This document shows, in pieces, positions 25,641-36,120 of a DNA stretch of 64,000 nucleotides. Below the pieces are notes generated by a model. That model was not told the DNA's origin, did not search any database, and saw only the letters and a program-made list of their open reading frames with translations. Source of the stretch: Symsagittifera roscoffensis (lineage: Eukaryota; Xenacoelomorpha; Acoela; Convolutidae); NCBI RefSeq assembly GCF_963678635.1, contig NC_087063.1:42918759-42982758 (forward strand), given 5' to 3'. Every line of letters begins with the position of its first letter. Positions within the stretch are counted from its first letter, which is position 1. Both the position numbers and the translations under genes were made by a program.

Positions 25641-26314
25641 TGAATAGATTAACCAAGCTTACTAGGATGAATTGAAAACTTGAAAACTTTAGCTCAAACT
25701 TTGAGTTAAAATTTTATTGTAGATATGGATTTGTTGTACAATTTGATCAAGTGGTTTTAGAAACATTATTACTAATTTATAAGAGACATGAGTCAGAAGT
25801 AGATTTGAAGTTTTCCAGCCTGCATTAGTAATTTTAACCAGTTAAGAGAATGATTCACTTTGTTGTGACATGAGGAAACGCGGGCAGTCTCTCTGAAAAG
25901 GGTAGTGTTCTTAATGTTCTTTCTAACAACAGTGTTTTTTATTTTTAATGTTCAGGACCGATGACAACTAAAATGCTTCCGGAAGGGACTAGACTTGGTA
26001 GGATAATTTTAGCTTGTTGCTTGGCAGAAACTTCCTGCGTCCCAAACCTAGGAGAAAAAGTTTTAATTAGGAACTGGCGATGGAAATCAAAAAGCTAATT
26101 TTATCTCTAGTTATATCCTCTCATGCAGATTAGTGGAAAAAGTTAAAAGGCTCCTGCATTGTAGTATGATGCCATTTATAGCACGTAGTGAGTCAGTATA
26201 ACCTGAATAAAATTCTCTTGATGCATTTTGTAAATTCTGTTCGATGTCACTGTACCATTTTGATTAGTTACTCACAACTCAATGAGGACATTGACCGGTG
26301 CTGTTCGGGGAGTA
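25641..26314 (+). other. 3' untranslated region of element B
   Basis: Noncoding. Practically identical to 14231-14912, including the conserved GATGCCATTTATAGCACG block and the purine-rich end CTGTTCGGGGAGTA. Confidence 0.5.
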
Positions 26315-27194
26315 TGTGACATTCGACCAGATTGACCAAAAATGCATAGCAACAAATGAAATTTTATTCGATCAGTTAGACGAGAAAATTGACTGTCTGA
26401 GGGATTAAGACTGTTAATCGTCTAATTGGATAAAATCGAAAGGGTTACTTCGAATCCAACAAATTATTTCAAGAATCACGATTCGGGCATGATACGTGAC
26501 CAATTTATATTTGCAAAAACTGAAAAACTGAGCTAACATCAGAACCGCGATTTTCGCTAGTAGAAGAGAGATCAACCACGTACAGCGAAAAAGATAACGA
26601 AACCATTGAAAAGGAGCCTTCCGAAGTGTATCGTTTGTGCTTTTTACAATCGTTACCGGAACTAATCATGGAGATTGGAGGTGAAGACAGCAACCCTTCC
26701 TGGTTGTGAAGAAGGCGTTTCTTCACGGATATAGAAGAAACCGGAAGGGTCTGGAGTTAACTCCTGAACTATCTTTTCAAAAATAGTTTTTAGCTTCCGG
26801 AGATATCCTGAATTTAAATTAAGCCATTGATTTTCAGTTTTAGGCTATGAGAACCTAGAAGTTGAGGAAAGGGTCGATCCATCTTCGATGGATAGGGTGA
26901 TTTTCTCTTCTGTACAAAAACAATAGTAATATAATAGTGATAATGTATCTACCCCATTTTACGAGTGACCTCGTGGACCGGGGATACTGAAACCCAGCCA
27001 TGAGTTCACTATTTTGCATGCAACTAAGTTAATTTGCGCGACTCGGCTGATAGCCTTTAAGACGCAACAACCTTGCTGACCAGATGTCATGAGATCCAAT
27101 TTGAACTGGCTTTAGTTGAGACGGTTAAAAGCACATGAATCTCTATCTTGACGCTAGCCAGTCGTTATATGCTATAGTTTTACTCGTTATGTAC
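26315..27194 (+). repeat. 3' LTR of element B
   Basis: A nearly identical copy of the LTR at 14913-15792, with the same start TGTGACATTCGACC and the hairpin at 26877-26893. Since B has no 5' LTR, this element came from DNA duplication, not insertion. Confidence 0.8.
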
Positions 27195-27408
27195 AACACA
27201 TTGAAAACGACCTTTATGCGAAGAATAACTAGAATTTTTTTTAAAAAAATTGAGTGAATCTGGTCAGAACCTTCTGTGCTACTTGCACAGCAATCAGCTA
27301 TCTTTGTTTATAGTTTGTGCGACTCGGCTGATAGCCTTTAAGCCGTAACAACCTTGCTGACCCAATCTCATGAGGACCATTTCGAACTGATCTTTGTTTT
27401 TTTTAGCC
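27195..27408 (+). other. LTR fragment next to LINE B
   Basis: A copy of 15793-16006. The partial LTR repeat lies at about 27314-27392. Confidence 0.6.
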
Positions 27409-30400
27409 TAATTGTTGTGATAAACTTATTAAACAGATTTGTTATTTTTGATGTTTGTGCCTGTTTGTGGAGCGCCCTCTGAGCGATTTTAGAGAGAGGT
27501 CTGTCAAGTGGCTTTCTGTGGGGAGGTGGGAAACTGGAACTGGCTTGAAGAGTCTGGTGGTGCACCGCTGGACCTACTGAGCTCGGGTGAGATTGTTCCT
27601 TGTTTTTGATTTTCTTAATTCGATTTTAAAATTTAAATTAATTTAATTGTCTTTTTTTTATTTACTGATTTATAATTTTTCTACTAACCGCTTATCATGG
27701 GTTAGTTCAGTCCCCTGAAATCCAGTCAAAATCCATTTTTTTTAACCTTTTTGCTGCGTCAAGATGAGGAAAAACAACAAAGAGTGTACAAGCAAAGATT
27801 GCTTAAAACCTTCAGGACTGATAAATTGGATTAGATTTGATTGTTGTACTAGTTGGTATCATATCAGTTGTGTAAATATGTCTCTTAGCGACTCTAAGAA
27901 AACCCAATAGTTTCAGTTTCTTTTATGCGTTGATGTAAAATCTGTTAATAAAGCAACAATAGGTAATGATTTAGTGCTAGACAATTATGTTAATACAGCC
28001 ATCTCAAATGTCCGAGTACTCAAGAGAGTACCAAAAGACTCGCGTGTTCCCTTGGCGGAAAGTCTGTCGGACAAAATAAATGACATGGTCTACAATGTAG
28101 AAGATGTTACAAAATGGCTAATTTTTTTAACGTCGTTCTTGTTTTTTTTTGGAACAACCGAAAAGAAGTGGACGCAAACAGACCACAAGCATTAGCTCTT
28201 TGATATATAAATAAATTCGAGCAAATGACGTGTCATTTCCAAAACCCCATCCCCAAGTTTCAAGCCCGCCTCTGAGTGACCTCGAGCAGAGAATAAAGCT
28301 TATAATAGTAAGCTCGATGAAGGAAATGTAAAGAGAGGAATAAAACTTGCTGCTTCGGATGACAAAATTGCTCCTTTTTCAACTGATAACTATCAAAAAT
28401 TATCTTCTAAGCACCCTCAGCAAGCCAAATTTGCAGCTCTAAATCCAAAAAAGTTGGATAATTGTTTCGTAACCAATTTCGACCTATACAACGCGATAAT
28501 GTTCTTTCCGAACGGATCAGCAGGAGGTCCTGATAAAATATTTCCTCAAATTTTGATAGATCTTATTAGTAAGTCGAATGGCAGTGCAGGTCTTAATTTT
28601 CTGAAATCTTTTACTATCTGATAAACCTCATTGGAGATGGCAAAATACCCGAACCCCTAAGACCTTTCTTTTTTGGCGCAAAGCTTATCGCCCTCATAAA
28701 GATAGACGGAGGGTTGAGACCGATTGCCATAGGCAACACGCTGAGACGTATCGCGTCTAAATGCGCTGGAAGCAAGGCCCTCTCCGAGCGACAAAGTTTT
28801 TTCGGAAACCTACAGGTAGGATGCGGTACCAAACGAGGAGCAGAAATAGCTGCGCACTCGTTTCGAAACCTAATTGAACGCGACGACAATCCAAAATGCA
28901 CTGTTCTTTTAAAACTAGATTTTAAGAATGCCTTCAACTCTCTAAATAGAGAAAAAAATGCTTAATCATGTTTATTCAAATCGCCCTGAATTGTATAATT
29001 ACACCCATTGCGCTTATGGTAAACCTAGTTATCTTTTTTACGGAATGTCTGTCATAATGTCAGAAGACGGAACTCAGCAAGGTGATCCTGAAGCCCCAAC
29101 CCTTTTCGCGGAAACAATTCATACACTAGTCAAACAGTTGGAGTCGAAAATTAACATCTGGTATTTAGATGATGGAAATTTAGCCGAAGACTATAGGGTA
29201 GTACTCTGGGACCTTAAAAACTTTCTGAAATCGGAACAAATTTACGGCCTGAGCTTGAACACTGAGAAGTGCGAACTTCGTTTTTGGGACCCACTACTAA
29301 GACACAGTATAATTCAATTTTAACATTTTTTTTCAAAAAATATGCCCCAAAATAAAAATAAAAACAAAAGAAGAACTCCTCATTTTAGGATAACCTTGCC
29401 CAAAAGAATTGCTCGACAAAAAATTAAGGAGCTTGAAAAAATCTCGGATGTCATTGACAAACTAGACGCCCATTATGGTTTTTACCTCCTGAAAAATTGC
29501 TTTAGCATGCCAAAACTCCTATATTTTTTGCGTACGAGCCCTTATTTTTTGCAAAATGATTTTTTGGAACGCTACGACAAATTACTAAGAAATTCGTTCG
29601 GCAAGGTCACTTACGTGAAAATGGATGATAACCAGTTTTTACAAGCAGCTCTCCCGGCAGCCCATGCTCGCTTGGGCGTTTCTTCCGCTCGTCTGCTCAC
29701 TTTACCCGCTTTCTTAGCCTCAGCAGTAGGAGCGAAAGATGCCTTGAGCGAAATCTTTGGTTTGGAGCTTGTGGATGGAACCTATGATGATGCGCGAGGA
29801 CGGAGCCAATTTTTTTACAGCGAAATTGCAGACTTGATTTTACGACTCGAACCAACAGACGTAAAAAGATTCAACGCGTTCCAAGATAGATTTGGCTCCC
29901 AATGGTTAAACGTCATCCCGTGCAAAAATTTGAGGTTAAAACTGTCGAACCAACAACTCAGAATTGCGATAGGACTTCGATTAGGCTTAAAAATATGCGA
30001 ACGGCATAAATGCTTGTGCGGAAAAGACGTTACCGAGGATGGTTGGCATGGTTTTTCTCGCCTCAAAAGTGCAGGGAGATTCTCTAGGCATTCAAATCTG
30101 AATGCCCTTATAAAGCAGAGTTTATCTTCTACTCACATTCCGTCTTTTTTATAACCACGACACCTCTACAAGACCGATCAGAAGCGACCAGACGGTTTGA
30201 CGCTCGTTTTATGGGCTGTTGGTAAGCAGCTCTTGTGGGATGTAATGGTAGTAGACTCCTTAGTTCCTTGTAGGATTAATGCCGGGTCTGTTTGTAACCC
30301 TGGTACGGCTGCCGCTGAAGCGGAAGAACAAAAAAATGACAAGTATTAAGATGTTGTAAATGATGGATATCTTTTTCAACCGCTAGCTTTTGAAATTCAG

Positions 30401-30907
30401 GGCGCGGCCGGCCCCAGCACAGAAATTTTTTGAGCATGCTTTGTAGGAACCCAGAGCAGGCAGCTTTTTAAAACAGAGAATCTCCCTGGCAATACAGATT
30501 GCGAACGCCGCTTGCGTACTCGGAGTAAAAAATAACAAAATAAATTTCGACGAAATTTTTTATTTGTAACACTTGTATATTATATTTTCTGAAGAAAACG
30601 TAACCCGTATTGATTTTAATTGAAAAGGACCTAAGCAATTGTCCTTTTCTTTTATCATTTTCACTTCCATATCTGGAAAATTAATAGGATTTTGACTGGA
30701 ATACGTAATGAAGGGACTCCTGACTGTAACCTTTGTTACTATGACACTTTTGAACTTCTGATTACCGTGCATAGCTTGCTTAGCTTTCTATTTTGGGTTT
30801 TTATTTGTACAGGGTCTCCTTGTCTTAGTATTTTTTCATTTTTTTAGTTCTGATGGCGGACATTCGAATGAAAACCTTTAACTAATTGTTGTGATAAACT
30901 TATTAAA
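27409..30907 (+). mobile_element. LINE B: PHD finger, RT and nuclease (dead)
   Basis: This is the duplicated copy of LINE A, including both 25-bp target-site duplications (27409-27433 and 30883-30907). The PHD-like finger starts at ATG 27764 but meets a stop at 27908. RT core: GGLRPIAIGN near 28710, QQGDPEAP near 29076, WYLDDGN near 29160-29180. The C-terminal zinc motif and nuclease are better kept than in A: one frame runs 29342-30154, with RPDGLTL then LLWAVG and LLWDVMVVDS (30189-30260) after it. Its own defects include an extra A in the run at about 28951 and a stop after DKY (30347). It carries a 30-base segment near 28024-28053 that A lacks, so A and B decayed partly independently. Confidence 0.85.
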
Positions 30908-31198
30908 TAGTTCTTTGTTCAAATTTACCGCTTGTGTGTTTTCATATTATATGCGCGCTGGGCTTTCCTCTTCTGGTTATCTTACTAAATCTTGCCGTCC
31001 CAGCCGTAGGCGAGTGAAGTTTCCCTGGCGTAACTAGACGCAAGAAGGAGTGAGCTGGTGAATCGACCTCTAAATCGACGTCAGGTTGTACCACTCCTTT
31101 TTTTTCATCGCTTTTGCCTCAGCAATTTTAAACCCTAAGTGAAAGTATTCATAAATCACCCCAAAGAGCTTCCTTTCTCGCCCCAGTTGTCTGTGTTT
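30908..31198. other. Unassigned end of duplication unit B
   Basis: Matches 19501-19792. The duplication ends at CTGTGTTT (31191-31198); beyond it the sequence is unique (TAGGTTGATGCC). Confidence 0.5.
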
Positions 31199-31352
31199 TA
31201 GGTTGATGCCGCGATTCCAGGCAAGACGCATCCCTGAGTTCTCACAGAAACTAGTTATCGGGACTTCAAGGACCAAATATAACAAACCAGCCCTAGTAAA
31301 ATCAACAATTCACTCCTACCGCGCGCAACGCTTCATGATCTGTTTGAAACAG

Positions 31353-31770
31353 TGTTACAATACAGACCAAAGCGCCTAAATACAGTAACAATAGTTGCTG
31401 GATACAATGACAACAGGCTACATCCACAAGAATTAGAGCAGCAGTGGAAAAACTTGATTAACCTCATCACTAACAAGTTTCAGCCCAAGACACTGATCAT
31501 CCCCAAAACAACTCAGAACTGTAATAATTCCGAAATAAAAACCGCAAAATTTATATTCATAATCATGTGCTGTTTAATTTGATAAACAGATTTGTACACC
31601 CCCATACACGTAGTGTTTCGCCAAACCTCAACCTAAACCTAACCCCTCAAATGTTCTGCCGTGATGGCATCCATTTCTCGTTCTACGGTGATGATTTCTT
31701 TACAAATTTTCTTGCAAATTTAATCTATAAATTCTCTCGCCAACTTGACACCGCCGTCGTTCCTAAAATG
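31353..31770 (+). pseudogene. SGNH-like domain of LINE C
   Basis: SGNH hydrolases use a Gly-Asp-Ser block, a G-x-N-D block and a D-x-x-H block. Here VTIVAGYNDN (about 31386-31415) fits the G-x-N-D block and CRDGIHFSFYG (about 31658-31690) fits the D-x-x-H block. I could not locate the N-terminal GDS block. The two parts are in different frames, with stops near 31580. Esterase-like ORF1 domains are known in some CR1/L2-type LINEs; here it precedes a PHD finger. Confidence 0.55.
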
Positions 31771-31960
31771 GCTACTCAAACACACTGCCTTATTTGTAAA
31801 AGCAGCCTGCGAGGCGGAGGAGTTTGGTGCTTCACATGCCCAGGCTAAATGCATGTAAAATGCAGCGGCCTAGCCCGCAGCAGTGATCACTGTGACGACT
31901 TCAGTTGTCATCGCTGCACCTCCCAATTTCATTCAGCTAACGACAAGCATGAATGCAATC
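31771..31960 (+). pseudogene. PHD-like zinc finger of LINE C
   Basis: From the frame at 31771: CLICKSSL, then WCFTCPG, a TAA stop (31846-31848), then MHVKCSG and CDDFSCHRC in the same frame. The spacing of Cys pairs, a single His and a final Cys pair fits a PHD/RING-type zinc finger. The in-frame stop splits it. In chromatin proteins PHD fingers read histone tails; targeting of the element to chromatin is inference. Confidence 0.6.
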
Positions 31961-33514
31961 CCCCAACCCTAGTTGCAACCACGCTCCCACAAATGCACCC
32001 TCACCCTTCCACTGCCCCACACTCACAAAACTCTCCACTATAGAACCTAGAACAATACAAGACCCATGGTCAAACCCCTGTCCAGAACTCATAGAAACCA
32101 CCACGAAAATATACACCGAAGTGGTCCACTGGAAACCGGTCTTTATGATCTTGTCAAAAAATAAAGTTGGTTATAACTTCATTGAAACCCTCAATAGAAC
32201 TTTGAACAGCCTAATAGAAAACAACGAAAATACCTTCGCAATGCACGCAGCAATGATGTTTCCACACTTATTACTGTGCAAAACAAAGTCCAAAATTGAT
32301 GGATCTTTATCCAAAACAATAGCAAGGCAACTTAAGCAATGGCAAGACGGAGACCTGGATGGTCTATATAACGAAGGAAAGGCGCTGCAAATGCGCTTGT
32401 TGAAAGGAAGTAGAAGAAAAACTGAAACTGAAGCACAACAGTTCAACAAACTAATGAATACTGGAAAAATATCAAGCGCAATTGCAAAAATAACAGACAC
32501 ATCTACAGGCGTTCTTTCGCTTGACGAGATTGTCAAAGGTAAGACAGTAGAACAGAGTCTCATAGAGAAACACCCACCATCTAAACCAATTGATGAGAAC
32601 TATATTACACCAGTCTCAAACGAAACAATTCCTTTCCATCCATCGATATTTGATCGGATAAACGGTCAACATATCAAGAAGGCAGCCATGAGAACGCACG
32701 GATCGCATGGACCAACTGGCCTCGATGCAAATGAATGGAGACGTATTTTAACACACTTCGGGCAACAATCAGTTGAAATTTCAAAAACAATTGCTCAAAT
32801 TGTCAAATAATTGGCCACAGAAGAACTAAATTCAGAACTAATGGAACCATATAACGCATGCAGATTAATACCCTTAGATAAGAATCCAGGGGTAAGACCC
32901 ATAGGCATAGGAGAAGTTGTGCGTAGGATAATAGGGCGAACAATAACTAAATGCCTAAAAAACGAACTCATGTCGCTTGGTTCAAACTACCAACTCTGCC
33001 TAGGACAAAAATGTGGCATTGAATATGCAATCCACACGCTAAGAAATCAATACAGCAAATTTTCCGCCGATGCTGTTTTACTGATAGATGCCGAAAACGC
33101 TTTCAACTCGCTGAACCTAAAGCTGGCATTAAAAAACATCGGAAATACCTGCCCTTCCCTTTTAACAGCGATTCAGAACTCCTATTCCAATCCATCTAAA
33201 CTATTCGTTAACAAAAAAACAATCTACTCTCAAGAAGGGACAACCCAGGGGGATCCACTAACAACGGCCAGGTACGGTCTAGCCATAATACCCCTCATAA
33301 AACTTTTATCAGTAGACGATGTAACCCAGAAATGGTACGCAGACGACGGAAACGCAGACGACGGAAACGCAGTCGGTAAATTAAGCAATCTACGAATCGT
33401 CCTCAATAAAATTGTATCACTGGGTAAATTTTTCGGCTACCACGTCAAAGCATCCAAATGCCAACTCATTGTCAAGGATGAAAAACTCGGTGAAGCTCAG
33501 AAAATCTTCGCAAA
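31961..33514 (+). pseudogene. Reverse transcriptase of LINE C (interrupted)
   Basis: An open frame (31953-32810) covers the linker and RT N-terminal region, with SHGPTGLDANEWRR. After a TAA (32808-32810) the same frame continues through RT: GVRPIGIGEVVRRI (about 32893), DAENAFNSLN (block A), EGTTQGDPLT (block B) and the catalytic WYADDGN (33334-33354). The catalytic motif is followed directly by a perfect 15-base repeat that duplicates ADDGN. The gene is cut at 33514 by the giant element and continues in frame at 60801. Confidence 0.8.
33339..33368 (+). repeat. 15-bp tandem repeat in the RT active site
   Basis: GCAGACGACGGAAAC occurs twice in a row (33339-33353 and 33354-33368), inserting five extra residues directly after the YADD catalytic motif. 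Confidence 0.95.
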
Positions 33515-33961
33515 TGTGCCATTCTGCCAGATTGGCACAGCGCGACCTTCCGGCGGGACAGAAAAAAACGAATAAAGGCCTTATTAACAAAAAAGTATTG
33601 CGAAGGAGGGTAGGAATATTCTAGAATTTTTATTTTTAAAATTTCTATCGCAGAGTGAATATTTCTCAGAAATACAAAAAAGACGGCCATTTTGACGAAA
33701 AAGGACGAAAAAACAGAACAACGACAAATATTGTGGAAAACGGTCGCACAAGAGACGAAAAACACAAAGCCTCTTGTCGTGGCAACAACACACGATAAGA
33801 CTCTTAGCATAGAATATTAGTGGAGAAGGAAGCTTCAGTGGGGAAGGAATATTCCACGGAACCCTCCTGTGCCACAAATTGGAAGAGATAAGGACGTTAT
33901 CTCAGGAAGATTACGGGAGCGGAGGCTTGGTCCACCAGAGACTGTTTTATGTGAAGGGACT

Positions 33962-33969
33962 ATATAAGA
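33962..33969 (+). promoter_or_regulatory. TATA box of the 5' LTR
   Basis: TATATAAG, 448 bases into the LTR, with a similar TATATAAA at 60362 in the 3' LTR. Its mid-LTR position fits a U3 promoter, with RNA start expected about 25-30 bases downstream. Confidence 0.6.
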
Positions 33970-34071
33970 CTGACTTTGTAGCTACTTGGATGTCGTAAAA
34001 CTCTGAATTAACAATTAACACCGGTATTATTTGATATTTTAGAATATGAGTAGCTAGAAAGAGGAAAGGGT

Positions 34072-34092
34072 AAATCCATCTCCAATGGATTT
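34072..34092 (+). promoter_or_regulatory. Conserved LTR hairpin (giant element)
   Basis: AAATCCAT (34072-34079) pairs with ATGGATTT (34085-34092) in an eight-base-pair stem. It follows AGGAAAGGGT, as in the LTRs of elements A and B. The outer and inner closing pairs differ between the families while the stem is kept. Confidence 0.5.
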
Positions 34093-34418
34093 AATATAGA
34101 ACTGTCACACAAAAACATGTTAAAATAGGTTGTTCGAGCCGTGTTTTTAATGGCAATCACGTAGTCTGAGGATCCGAGACACACCTATGTGGTTGTGTTC
34201 GCATGTAAACGAAAGCTGATCAAAAGTCGTTTGACTGATGGCCTAAAAATAGTAACTTTTTACTTAGCCCTAAACAGACCAGAAAATCAACTGGCAAGGT
34301 CGAGACGGTGAAAAACGAGTAGAAATAAGGTAACTGACGCCTGCCAGTTGTTAATAGGTACTTTTTCTACGGTCCGTCGCTGTGTAGTATTTGGGCGAAT
34401 GTTACATAGACGTTTTTA

Positions 34419-34437
34419 TGGCGCTCCTGGGTGGGCC
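34419..34437 (+). promoter_or_regulatory. Candidate primer-binding site
   Basis: TGGCGCTCCTGGGTGGGCC begins 12 bases after the LTR end, starts with the TGG expected of a tRNA 3' end complement, and has a counterpart (TGGCTCTCCTGCG) in element A. The matching tRNA was not identified. Confidence 0.4.
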
Positions 34438-36120
34438 TGTCAAAGGCATAAGACCATCATGACCAGCAAGCGTTTCAGCGACGAACCCTCCAATCCGGGC
34501 GTATGCCCGAGTTAGAGGCCTTAATGACCGTTATTGCACTAGGGGGAAGGTGCGTACCCTCCGTCTAGTACTATTTAGCTTTTTAACTTAGTTAACACCG
34601 AAAATTCCGGGGGCCGGAGGGTTAGGTGGGAAGTCTAGAGCCCGCTTGTCCCGAGGTCCCAGGACCAAAAACAATTAAAGAGAAAGCTTAAAACCAAACA
34701 AAAATAGTGTATAACCAAGAAAAAGAAAAAAACAAATTTATTTGAAAACAAAAAAGTACAAAAAACTGTAAAAAATCCAAAAAAGACCAAAAACAATAAA
34801 AAACATAAAGTGACAGTTTATATGTTATTTCCGGACGAGATGTGATCTGACTTTTCTATTTGTTGTTGTTTCAGATTGACTTATATCTTTTCTGATAGAA
34901 AGATTGTGTTTTTTGGTGAAGGGTTGGATACCCTCCCTTGAGTGTAATTTGAGTGTTTAAGCACGTTAATGGTGATTTTGCCGGTGACCGGAGGGTAGAG
35001 TGGCACGCTGACCGACGTGTTCCACGCTCAACAAGGACATGGGGACAACGTCCACAACGACTGTTGGGTATCGTTGAGACAATTTTAGTATCGTTCGGGT
35101 ACTATTTCATTAAAACTTAAGTGGTGGGGGGCACGATTGGCGCGGTCCGATTGTAACATCCGTCGATCACAAATTTCCGAGTTAAGGGTCTTAATTCGGG
35201 TATTTTGGTGGAAAAGAGGGTTTAGCAATATTCATTAACGACTGCTAATAGATTATTGTCCCACTATATATTACTTATCTCCTATTTAGACCCAAGAAAC
35301 ACCAAAATTTTGTCGAAAATTACTGATTTTTGATAAACTATAGACCCCCAAATTTTTGGATATCCGAGCTTCTCCGAACAGCAAAAACTTTTATATAGGG
35401 AGTAGCTATGTAGTTCGATCCCCTAACTAAACAAACCGCGTGAGAAAAGACTCAGTAAAAGTTGGAAAAAACCAAAATTTTTCGGTCAAAATTTCGATAA
35501 TTTTCTGAATTTTGTCAATCTGTTTTGGGGATCGAGTTTTTGATTTTTTAGAGTTAGAGCAATAAAATTTTTTGTATTAGAAGCGTGCTAGCATAACGTG
35601 CTCGGCTGCCAGTAAAATTCTTGAGTAACCCTCCGATTAGCTCCGTGGATAGAGCTAACGACTTAAGGATTGGAAAAGGAAGGAATCGAAGGGTCCAAAT
35701 TTGATAGTTATTGGCCAAATTTTTGTCTCCAAACCAATTTTGGTCCGGTTTTTTGCATTATTCCAGTGCCGTACAGGGCTACTACGCTCGTATAATTATT
35801 TTTAGGCACTTTCATTAGGAATTGCGGAAAAAGTTTAGGAATTGCGGAGAAATCTCAGAACTTACATAGGTGGTGAAAAAAGCCCATTTGGACAAACACG
35901 TTTTTGGCAATTTCTCAAAGAATAGCCAACCGATCGGGATATTTTTGGTACCATAAGTCGACGTTTTGGACCACGTTTCCGGACCGCAACCGTTTTTGGG
36001 TTGATAATCTCGGAAAAGAAAAATTTTTTAGAATTTGTTGGTTCGGAGTCAGCCAACCTAGTTTTAAGTTAGGTGGACCGCTTTTGGAGACTTTATCGCG
36101 GGAACATAACCTTTTTTCTT
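34438..36120 (+). other. Untranslated leader of the giant element
   Basis: About 1.7 kb without a convincing gene. It contains several CCGGAGGGT or ACCCTCCG motifs (near 34610, 34985, 35629), the same core as the minisatellite in the leader of element A, but no tandem array. A frame open from about 36073 leads into gag. Confidence 0.5.

Larger units (their letters stand above)
19793..31198 (+). repeat. 11.4-kb tandem duplication, unit B
   Basis: This is the second copy of 8371-19792, 16 bases shorter. It begins within gag, so element B has no 5' LTR or leader. By eye, divergence from unit A is uneven: a few percent in gag and LINE parts, but only a handful of changes across about 22.3-27.2 kb. 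Confidence 0.92.
31199..33514 (+). mobile_element. LINE C, 5' part (split by the giant element)
   Basis: This is a third LINE, related to but distinct from A and B. Its pieces in order are an SGNH-like domain, a PHD-like finger, a linker and RT. It stops at the left LTR of the giant element and resumes at 60801, so it was in place before that insertion. The 5' boundary is not defined; the stretch 31199-31350 is unassigned. Stops at the PHD finger and before RT show it is dead. Confidence 0.8.
33515..34406 (+). repeat. 5' LTR of the giant element
   Basis: It starts TGTGCCATTCTGCC and ends GCGAATGTTACA, giving the TG...CA ends usual for LTRs. It aligns end to end with 59916-60800 at about 97%, with one 8-bp insertion (near 34012) here. 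The host flank just before it ends CGCAAA; the flank after the 3' LTR begins AAATACAGG, giving a short target duplication. Confidence 0.9.

Noticed and set aside
8371-31198. Tandem copies as a CRISPR, satellite or viral concatemer
   Set aside because: The unit is 11.4 kb, occurs twice, and consists of identified retroelements with target-site duplications.
31070-31285. Minus-strand 71-codon frame at the end of unit B
   Set aside because: It crosses the duplication boundary and the matching sequence in unit A is not open, so it is likely chance.
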